A stretch of 35,964 nt of DNA from an uncultured Treponema sp. (lineage in GTDB: Bacteria; Spirochaetota; Spirochaetia; Treponematales; Treponemataceae), in contig CAMEET010000010.1 of the NCBI GenBank assembly GCA_945915085.1, positions 1-35,964 on the forward strand, written 5' to 3'. Under the pieces are notes generated by a model, which was not told where the DNA came from, did no database searches, and saw only the letters and a program-made list of their open reading frames with translations. Below are positions 1 through 7,093 of the stretch, piece after piece. A program made the position numbers and the translations under genes. How positions within the stretch are numbered: position 1 is the first letter of the stretch; each line of letters begins with the position of its first letter.

Positions 1-1159
1 AACTTCTTTGAAGCATTTTGGGATTTTCCTGTTTTAAATTTCCGCCAAAACTTTCCACAAGTTGAGAAACTGCAAAAATCAAATCTACAAGAATATATGA
101 AGAAAAAACTTTACTTTGCGATGTATTATTTCTGATAAGCTCCAAAGATTCTTCAACAATCGCAGAAATGTCAGATTTTCCAGCATATTTTATGCGCTCT
201 ACTAAAGGATTATTCTGATTTATATTTAAAAACTCAATGTCTTTTTCATCAACATCATCAGAACTAAGAATGACGCTTTTGTTTTCAAATCTTGTAGCAT
301 TTAAAATCTTTTTTGCATCTTCATAAGACGAAGGAATTTCTGAAAGCGAAAAAACAGTTTTTCCAATTGCTGTCACGACCGAACAGTTTTGATTTTTCGT
401 AACTATGTGTTCAATCGTTTCTGCAATGTGATAAGTATTTTCTTCAAGTTCTGCAAGTTCATCCGCTTTGACAATTGTTATAAGCCTATCAGTTTTATAG
501 AAAAAATTGAGTGTATGAGTCCAAACGGAAGAATAAGAATTCACAAGAGAACATGCCTTTTGAAAATCAGTTTTATCATCATCATTTTGACTTTCAATTC
601 TGCTGATTATAATTCTGTAAAGCAAAGCTGAAATTTCAATGCCGCTTTGTCTGGCTTTTTCATCAATTTCATCATGATTTATTACACCGTGAATCAAATC
701 TATCAAAAATTCTTTTTGGATAATTTTGTTTTTTGACTCCAATTCCTGTTTCATTTTTGTGATGTCCGAAAGCTGCGCCCGTTCTCTGTCGATTTGGAGA
801 GAAACTTTTTTCAAGCTTTCAATCACTTCGTTGGCTGTAAAAGGTTTTAAAAGATAATCTTCCACTCCAATAGAAATAGCTTTTTTTGCATAATCAAATT
901 CGTCATGCCCCGAAAGAATGATAATTTTTATCCATGGTTGGATTTTTTTGATGGCACTGGAAAGTTCAAGTCCGTCCATAAAAGGCATTTTTACATCTGT
1001 AATCAAAATGTCTGGCTTAATTTCCTGCATCATAGAAAGTGCAATCTCGCCATCAGTTGCTTCGCCCACAAAATTTAATCCGATAGATTCCCAGTCTATT
1101 TTAGACCTGATACCTTCAAGAAGGATAGGTTCATCATCTACCAAAAAAACACTGTACAT
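1..1159 (-). CDS. YesN-type response regulator (receiver domain; C-terminal AraC-type HTH expected beyond window edge), partial
   Basis: Reverse-strand translation from ATG at 1159: MYSVFLVDDEPILLEGIRSKIDWESIGLNFVGEATDGEIALSMMQEIKPDILITDVKMPFMDGLELSS...IIILSGHDEFDYAKKAISIGVEDYLLKPF. Open to the window edge; RBS AAGGCGG upstream. Missing from the ORF track because it runs off the edge. Confidence 0.93.
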   Translation of the reverse strand, partial: MYSVFLVDDEPILLEGIRSKIDWESIGLNFVGEATDGEIALSMMQEIKPDILITDVKMPFMDGLELSSAIKKIQPWIKIIILSGHDEFDYAKKAISIGVEDYLLKPFTANEVIESLKKVSLQIDRERAQLSDITKMKQELESKNKIIQKEFLIDLIHGVINHDEIDEKARQSGIEISALLYRIIISRIESQNDDDKTDFQKACSLVNSYSSVWTHTLNFFYKTDRLITIVKADELAELEENTYHIAETIEHIVTKNQNCSVVTAIGKTVFSLSEIPSSYEDAKKILNATRFENKSVILSSDDVDEKDIEFLNINQNNPLVERIKYAGKSDISAIVEESLELIRNNTSQSKVFSSYILVDLIFAVSQLVESFGGNLKQENPKMLQRS

Positions 1160-1269
1160 TTTTCCGCCTTATTAATCACTAAAATAATTCTTCAGGTTTG
1201 GATTTTATTCGCGCCAACGTCAGTTGAATACCAAAACCAAAACAGATCAATTCCTACTCAGCTTGAATT

Positions 1270-1452
1270 AATTAGGTTCAATTTCGAGTATTTGATTTTC
1301 AAACCGTGGCAAGGATTGTAAGGGCTGGCGAAGCCAGTTCCGAAGCGGAGCGAAGGAATGAAGCGATAGCGTAACCCTGAAAAGCCTGATTTTTGCGAAG
1401 CAAAAAGCCACCCTAAAAATAAAAAATTCAAAACTCGACATTTGTCCTAATT
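1270..1452. repeat. Interspersed MITE-like repeat, family A copy 1 (full, with GC-rich hairpin block)
   Basis: Ends AATTAGGTTCAATTTCGAGT...ACTCGACATTTGTCCTAATT form imperfect TIRs (14/18 over TTAGG..GAGT). Both arms match the reverse complement of 21783-21890. Confidence 0.75.
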
Positions 1453-1465
1453 ATAATCTAAAAAA

Positions 1466-2938
1466 TCAATTTTTAAAACATGGAATTGAAAACGAAATTG
1501 AAGTTCCTTCACCTTTGTTTGAAACAATTTCAATGCCCTGTGTATTTTCACCATAATACAATTTTAATTTTTTGTGAACATTATAAAGCCCATAAACAGA
1601 ATTTAATTTTTCAGAATTATCAGAACCTTCTGTCAGTTCTTTTTGCACCTGCAAAAGTCTTTCTTCTGTAAATCCAGCGCCATCATCTTTTACAGTAAAC
1701 CTGATGGATTTTTTCTGCTCATCTGCAAAATCTCCATAAACTAAAAGATAACCTCGACCTCGTTTATTTTTAATTCCATGATAAATTGCATTTTCTACAA
1801 GCGGTTGCAAAACAAGTTTGATGATTTTAAATTCCAGAATTTCAGGATTCACCATAATTTTATAATTCAAAATATCAGCATAGCGAATTTTTTGAATTGT
1901 CAAATAATTTGTAATGTGTTCCACTTCCTGAAAAACTGTAATCCATTCATGACCACGACTGAGTGAAATTCTCAAAAAATCAGAAAAAGCTTTTGTTATT
2001 TTCACAACATCATCAGTCTTACCTTCTTCTGCAAGCCACAAAATCGTATCAAAAGTATTATACAAAAAATGCGGCGTAATTTGAGCCTGTAAAGCTTTCA
2101 TTTCCGCTTTCTGGAAATTTTTTTCCTCTTCAATATTTTTTTTGATAAGCAAATCGATTTGACTTGCCATTTTGTTCATATTTTTGGCAAGCGGTTTAAG
2201 TTCTATAAAATCAGGTTCTGTCGTTCGCGCCAAAAGATTTCCTTCCGCAATCTGATTGGAAAAATTTTCCATATCAAGAAGCGAAGAATTAATATTTGAT
2301 GAAACAGAAATAAAACTTGATAAAGCAACAAAAATCGAAAACAAAACGATGATAAATTGCAAAACAGTCAAGATAATAGAAGATTTTTTAATAGAATTGT
2401 TCGTTTCATTTGCAATTTTTATTTCCGTCATGATAAAATCCTGCATTATTTCAGAAAAAAGTATTGTGATTGTCCTGATATCATCCAAAAATGCTTCATT
2501 TTCTTTTACAGAACTGCCATTTTTCATCTGTTCTTCCAATTTCTGAATATTTTTTGAAAGAGTCAAACAAGTTCGTGAAGCAACTTCAAGTTTTTCCTGA
2601 CTTGTGGAATCTAAAATATTGTTTTTCATTTCATTTATGCCAGTGGAAATGGTAGCTAGCAGATGATATTGACGGCCTTGTGAAAATTCCTTTCTTCCAC
2701 AGACAATATCCCAAAGTTCACTTGGAATTTCTTCTTTTGCAATCAGATTAATGTCATTTGCGGAACTTACGTTTGAAATAATTGAATCATATTTTCTTGT
2801 GTGAATATTCAATACCACAATCGAATAAATCGCAGGAATAATCATCAGAAAAATCAAAAATAAATAAGAATACTGCATTATTTTTTTTAAACTGATTTTA
2901 TTTGAAAACAGTTTTTCCTTAATAAAATGCATTTTCAA
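1466..2938 (-). CDS. Sensor histidine kinase, YesM/LytS type (HisKA-like pfam06580 + HATPase)
   Basis: 490 aa; two N-terminal TM segments, HAMP-like region, ALQAQITPHFLYNTFDTILWLAEEG motif, HATPase N-box LQPLVENAIYHGI and G-box DDGAGF. Probable TTG start with upstream GGAG. Confidence 0.93.
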   Translation of the reverse strand: MKMHFIKEKLFSNKISLKKIMQYSYLFLIFLMIIPAIYSIVVLNIHTRKYDSIISNVSSANDINLIAKEEIPSELWDIVCGRKEFSQGRQYHLLATISTGINEMKNNILDSTSQEKLEVASRTCLTLSKNIQKLEEQMKNGSSVKENEAFLDDIRTITILFSEIMQDFIMTEIKIANETNNSIKKSSIILTVLQFIIVLFSIFVALSSFISVSSNINSSLLDMENFSNQIAEGNLLARTTEPDFIELKPLAKNMNKMASQIDLLIKKNIEEEKNFQKAEMKALQAQITPHFLYNTFDTILWLAEEGKTDDVVKITKAFSDFLRISLSRGHEWITVFQEVEHITNYLTIQKIRYADILNYKIMVNPEILEFKIIKLVLQPLVENAIYHGIKNKRGRGYLLVYGDFADEQKKSIRFTVKDDGAGFTEERLLQVQKELTEGSDNSEKLNSVYGLYNVHKKLKLYYGENTQGIEIVSNKGEGTSISFSIPCFKN

Positions 2939-2982
2939 TGTTCAACTCCATCTTTTTTTTAAGCAGATTCTCAAAATTAAAC

Positions 2983-3996
2983 CTAATATCCTCTTGGAAT
3001 GTATGAAGAAAAATCATCGTTTTCCGTAAAAACTTTTTCTTCCATATAAGTTACCCTTGGAATTTCTTTTTTTGCAGCAACTGCTTCCACAAGTTCCATC
3101 AAAACAGGTCCCAAATTAGGATTACATTCCACAACGCAGTTAATTTTTCCATTTACAAGAGCATCAATACACTCCTGCTCAGCATCAATCGAAATAATAA
3201 TCGGATAATCAGAAATATTGTTTTTTTCAAAAGATTCAAGAAGTCCAAGCGTCATAGGATCATTGTGAGAAAAAATTACATCAATAGGTTCACCATCCAA
3301 AAAAAGTCCATTATTCATTCCAAGAATTCTATCCATAATTTCTTTTCCCCTGGAACGCAGAAAATCACCGTCTTCTGAATGAATGATATTCAGTCTGCTG
3401 TCTTTTTGAATCATTTCCCGAAATCCACCTGCCCGCTCAATTGCAATTGAAGAATTTTCAGTGCCAGACAGTTCCAGAATATTAATTTTTTGTTTTTTCA
3501 TATTCTCAGTTTTTTGCAAAAGAAATTTTCCAGCAGCTTTTCCTTCTTCATATCCGTTTTCACCCAGAAAACCAGCGTAAAGCGAAGAATCCACATCAAT
3601 CTGACGGTCAATCACAATAACTGGAATGCCGGCTTCTTTTGCTTCCTGCAAAACATTATCCCAACCGTCACTCACAATCGGCACAAAAACTATGACATCA
3701 ACCTGATAAACAATAAACGACCGGATGGCTTTTAACTGATTACTCTGTTTCTGTTTTGCATCATCAAATAAAATTTTTATATTTTTCTCAGCCGCTGCTT
3801 CAAAAATTGATTCTGAATTCCTTATGCGCCAGGAGCTTTCCGTTCCAATCTGCGAAAAACCAACAATCAGGTTTTCTTTTTCAGGGATTTCTTCAATTCC
3901 TGCAGAAAGATTTTTATAAGTCAACAAAATGGAAATCAAAGCTGCAAGCACAACGAAACTGCACAAAACAATAAAAAATATTTTGATTCTTTTCAT
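2983..3996 (-). CDS. Periplasmic sugar-binding protein (YtfQ/ribose-binding-like, type I PBP fold)
   Basis: ORF trimmed to MKRIKIFFIVLCSF... (ATG at 3996, GGGAG upstream). Motifs LIVGFSQIGTESSWR, VDVIVFVPIVSDGWDNVLQEAKEAGIPVIVIDR, DVIFSHNDPMTLGLLESF. Confidence 0.88.
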   Translation of the reverse strand: MKRIKIFFIVLCSFVVLAALISILLTYKNLSAGIEEIPEKENLIVGFSQIGTESSWRIRNSESIFEAAAEKNIKILFDDAKQKQSNQLKAIRSFIVYQVDVIVFVPIVSDGWDNVLQEAKEAGIPVIVIDRQIDVDSSLYAGFLGENGYEEGKAAGKFLLQKTENMKKQKINILELSGTENSSIAIERAGGFREMIQKDSRLNIIHSEDGDFLRSRGKEIMDRILGMNNGLFLDGEPIDVIFSHNDPMTLGLLESFEKNNISDYPIIISIDAEQECIDALVNGKINCVVECNPNLGPVLMELVEAVAAKKEIPRVTYMEEKVFTENDDFSSYIPRGY

Positions 3997-4072
3997 AAAA
4001 CTCCCATAAAAAACTTCGCGTTTTCGACACACCTTGAATGGTAAACCAAGTTTTTAAACTTTCAAACTGATT

Positions 4073-4522
4073 TCAAATCAGTTTTTCCAACAAGGCAGTA
4101 CAACCTTCAAGAACATCATGATAAGTCTGCCCAAAATTGCCAGTATACCACGGATCAGCTATATCCCTCGATTTTCCAGCAAATTCAAGAAGCAGTTTTA
4201 TTTTGTCCGCAGGATCATTATCCCATTTTCTTTTCATATAATAGACATTTTCTTCGTCCATTGCGATTAAAAAGTCGTAAAAACTATAATCATCTTTTGT
4301 AATCTGTCTCGCATGCCTTTTTGAAAAAGGAATGTTATTTTGAATTAAAATCTGTCTTGTGCCATAATGAATGTCATTTCCGATTTCTTCAGTACTAGTC
4401 GCCGCAGATTCAATCAAAAAATCATTTTCTTTTCCAGCTTTTTTCACCAGTGCTTTCATCACAAATTCAGCCATAGGTGAGCGACAAATATTTCCATGAC
4501 ATACAAATAAAATTTTTACCAA
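4073..4522 (-). CDS. Low molecular weight protein-tyrosine phosphatase
   Basis: 149 aa; N-terminal P-loop VCHGNICRSPMAEF (CX5R(S)) and C-terminal DPWYTGNF. TTG start. Confidence 0.93.
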   Translation of the reverse strand: MVKILFVCHGNICRSPMAEFVMKALVKKAGKENDFLIESAATSTEEIGNDIHYGTRQILIQNNIPFSKRHARQITKDDYSFYDFLIAMDEENVYYMKRKWDNDPADKIKLLLEFAGKSRDIADPWYTGNFGQTYHDVLEGCTALLEKLI

Positions 4523-4601
4523 TTTTTTCTCCCTTTTTACCCCAAAAAATCTTCCATAAATAAAAGTGATTCATCCGCGACAAGCAGACAGAAAAATAAA
4601 G

Positions 4602-4620
4602 GAGTTTTTCTAGAAACTCC
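4602..4620 (-). terminator. Hairpin + T-rich tract (terminator or leader attenuator) upstream of the phosphatase
   Basis: GGAGTTT-TTCTAG-AAACTCC stem; minus-strand read-out followed by TTTATTTTT. Confidence 0.4.
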
Positions 4621-4682
4621 AAATTCATTCAAAATTATTATAGTATAAAATTTTCCAATTCGCAAATTTTGATTTTGTAAGC

Positions 4683-4826
4683 AAGGTCTATCCCTCTTTT
4701 TATAGCTTTTTTTCAAGGAGGGGAAAGCCTTCCCCTCGCTCCAGCCACAAGTCGCTTCACTTCGTTTCGCTTTGTTGTGTCTTCCGCTACCCCTTCTCCT
4801 GGGGGAGACTCCCCCAAACCCCCCAT
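4683..4826. repeat. GC-rich intergenic repeat, family B copy 1
   Basis: AAGGTCTATCCCTC followed by a GC-rich block with GAGGGGAA-AGCC-TTCCCCTC (4718-4737) and GGGGGAG-A-CTCCCCC (4801-4815) palindromes. Confidence 0.6.
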
Positions 4827-4897
4827 TTTTTTTGTCACCACTGATTATGCTGCTAAAAATTTTCCACCATTTTTTTTCAGAATTTCATTTTTTTTTA

Positions 4898-4925
4898 TTA
4901 CAAATCCTAAATTATATGTTATAAT
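4898..4925 (+). promoter_or_regulatory. Candidate sigma70-type promoter for the chemotaxis protein
   Basis: TTACAA - 16 bp - TATAAT, 128 bp upstream of the MCP start. Confidence 0.5.
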
Positions 4926-4931
4926 TAATCA

Positions 4932-4955
4932 TTATATTGTTGAAAGACAATATAA
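4932..4955. repeat. Perfect inverted repeat in MCP leader (operator or 5'UTR hairpin candidate)
   Basis: TTATATTGT-TGAAAG-ACAATATAA, 9-bp perfect arms just downstream of the candidate -10. Confidence 0.6.
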
Positions 4956-5052
4956 GAAAAGTTTGCCTAGCGGACTTATTCTGTTTTGTGGTTTTCACAA
5001 ATACCGTAAAAGATTTTAGTCAAAATGATTATCATCTTTAAAGGGAGTTTTT

Positions 5053-6930
5053 ATGCAGCAGGATGTAAAAACTAATAAAACTTTATCTTGGTATGTTTAT
5101 TTTACTCTTGTAATGATTTTTATTTCACCAATTTTGCTTTATGAATTACTTGGCATTGCTACAGGCATGGTTACTCGTGGTGAATATATGGAAGTATTAA
5201 AACAACCTTTAAATTTGGTTGTTTTCCTTTTAGCTATTGCTGTTTCTGTTTTCGCATGTTTATTTTTGAAAAAATTGGTTGCAAATTATAATAATAATGA
5301 AGTTTCTGTCGCTGACGCAAATAGGAAATTCAGAATATTTGCTAATATAAATATCATCACAGCTTTGATTCTTGGAATTTTGCAGGGTTTAGTAAACTGC
5401 GTTGCAATATTAAAAGGTGCTGTTGAGTTTTCAGCATTTGAAGGTGAAACACCTTTTGTTGCAGTATTCTGTTATTCTCTTGCAGTTGTATTTTGTTTTT
5501 CTCTTTTATTTTATGTTTTAAACATCAGATTTATGGAAAAACAACTCAGTTACATTCCATTTTCAAAAGAAGAAATCACTATGAGTGTTACAAAACGTAA
5601 TATTCTGACGCTTCTTTTTGCTTTATCTGGTGTTCTTCTTTTGTTGATTTGTATTATTCTTGTTCCAAGAAATCTGGAAAATGGAGTTGCAAGCCTCACT
5701 AGAAAATTCTATCCGCTTTCTATTTATGCTATTGTATACTTTGCAATAATTGAATTATCTTTGGTTACTGATGTAAAGGACTGTTTGAATAATATAGAGG
5801 AACTTTCAGATTCGTTAACAAAAAAAGATTATTCAATCAGTAACGGATTGCCTACAAACAGAAGTGAACTTGGTGTTATTATTCAGGAAATGAATTTTCT
5901 TAAACAGGAAACTGCTGATGTTCTTAATATGATTAATAAATCAACCCTTTCAACTGTAAAACAGTCTGAAGACCTTGTTGCAAACATGGCTACTACAAAA
6001 AACAATGTTTCCAATATTGCACAGGCTTTGGAAAATGTCAGACAGGAAATGAAAAACCAGTCTGAAGGCGTGCAGGAATCAAGTTCATCAGCTGAACAGA
6101 TTATGGGAAATATCCGTTCTTTGAATGCGGCTATTGAAACTCAGGCAACTGGCGTTACAGAATCTTCTGCTGCTGTAGAAGAAATGGTTGCAAATATCGC
6201 AAGTGTTACCCAGATTCTTGAAAAAAATAATGAAGCAGTTTCTTTACTTACTGAAGCTGCTGATCAGGGACAAAAACAGGTTCAGGCTGCTGTTGCAACT
6301 GCTGACAGTGTATTAAAACAATCTGCCGGAATTTTGCAGGCTTCAAGTGTAATTCAAAACATTTCAAGTCAGACAAACCTTCTGGCTATGAACGCTGCAA
6401 TCGAATCTGCTCATGCTGGTGAAGCAGGAAAAGGTTTTGCGGTTGTTGCTGAAGAAATTCGTAAACTTGCAGAACAGTCTGGAGCTCAAAGTAAAGCAAT
6501 TGATTTGAATCTCAAAGAACTTTCTGAAGCCATTTCAAAAATCACTTCAGATATTAAACAGGTTCAGTCTGCATTTACAAACATCTACGAACTTTCTCAA
6601 AAAGTTCACAGTCAGGAAACTGTCATTTCAAATGCAATGGAAGAACAAAATGCTGGAAATCAGCAGGTTTTGGAAGCTATGCGTGCCATCAGTGATTCTA
6701 CTTCGGCAGTAAAATCTGGTTCAACTGATATGTTAACTGGCGGTTGGAAAGTTGTAAAAGAAATGAAAAAACTTACTGAAATTACAGACAAAATCAACAG
6801 CAGTATGGCCGAAATTCAAAATTATTCTTCAAGTATTTCTGATGCAATCACTATTACAACTGCATCTACAAATAATACAAAAGAAAGTCTTGAAAAATTG
6901 ATGAAAGAAATCTCTGCTTTCAAACTCTAA
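5053..6930 (+). CDS. Methyl-accepting chemotaxis protein with multi-pass membrane N-terminus
   Basis: 625 aa; tip motif [53 protein letters not shown]. Confidence 0.96.
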   Translation: MQQDVKTNKTLSWYVYFTLVMIFISPILLYELLGIATGMVTRGEYMEVLKQPLNLVVFLLAIAVSVFACLFLKKLVANYNNNEVSVADANRKFRIFANINIITALILGILQGLVNCVAILKGAVEFSAFEGETPFVAVFCYSLAVVFCFSLLFYVLNIRFMEKQLSYIPFSKEEITMSVTKRNILTLLFALSGVLLLLICIILVPRNLENGVASLTRKFYPLSIYAIVYFAIIELSLVTDVKDCLNNIEELSDSLTKKDYSISNGLPTNRSELGVIIQEMNFLKQETADVLNMINKSTLSTVKQSEDLVANMATTKNNVSNIAQALENVRQEMKNQSEGVQESSSSAEQIMGNIRSLNAAIETQATGVTESSAAVEEMVANIASVTQILEKNNEAVSLLTEAADQGQKQVQAAVATADSVLKQSAGILQASSVIQNISSQTNLLAMNAAIESAHAGEAGKGFAVVAEEIRKLAEQSGAQSKAIDLNLKELSEAISKITSDIKQVQSAFTNIYELSQKVHSQETVISNAMEEQNAGNQQVLEAMRAISDSTSAVKSGSTDMLTGGWKVVKEMKKLTEITDKINSSMAEIQNYSSSISDAITITTASTNNTKESLEKLMKEISAFKL

Positions 6931-6951
6931 TTTCATTCTTTGATTATTTTC

Positions 6952-6985
6952 AGCACGGTGTTTTTATGCATCGTGCTTTTTTTTA
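6952..6985 (+). terminator. Rho-independent terminator after the MCP gene
   Basis: AGCACGGTG-TTTTTATG-CATCGTGCT followed by TTTTTTT. Confidence 0.85.
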
Positions 6986-7018
6986 CAAAATTGATGTTTT
7001 TTTTGGGAGGTTTTGCGC

Positions 7019-7071
7019 ACTTCGCCGATTAACTACGGTGAACTCCAATCCTTGCCACAATTTAAACCTGA
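7019..7071. repeat. Partial family A core (opposite strand to copy 1)
   Basis: CTTCGCC...CAATCCTTGCCACaaTTTaAA resembles the reverse complement of copy 1 (TTTGAA-type arm, GTGGCAAGGATTG...GGCGAAG). Confidence 0.45.
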
Positions 7072-7093
7072 TTTTTTCTGAAAGAGGTATAAA

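Noticed and set aside
389-1175. Plus-strand ORFs 389..631 and 918..1175
   Set aside because: Antisense to the open response-regulator frame on the minus strand, which has a clear family signature.
1310-1400. tRNA or structured ncRNA gene in the GC-rich intergenic block
   Set aside because: No cloverleaf or TpsiC-arm consensus (GGTTCRANTCC) visible; the structure is a series of small hairpins and the block is absent from the second repeat copy.
4777-5019. 80-aa ORF upstream of the MCP
   Set aside because: Begins within family B copy 1 and crosses the MCP promoter and leader; composition is repeat/poly-T derived.
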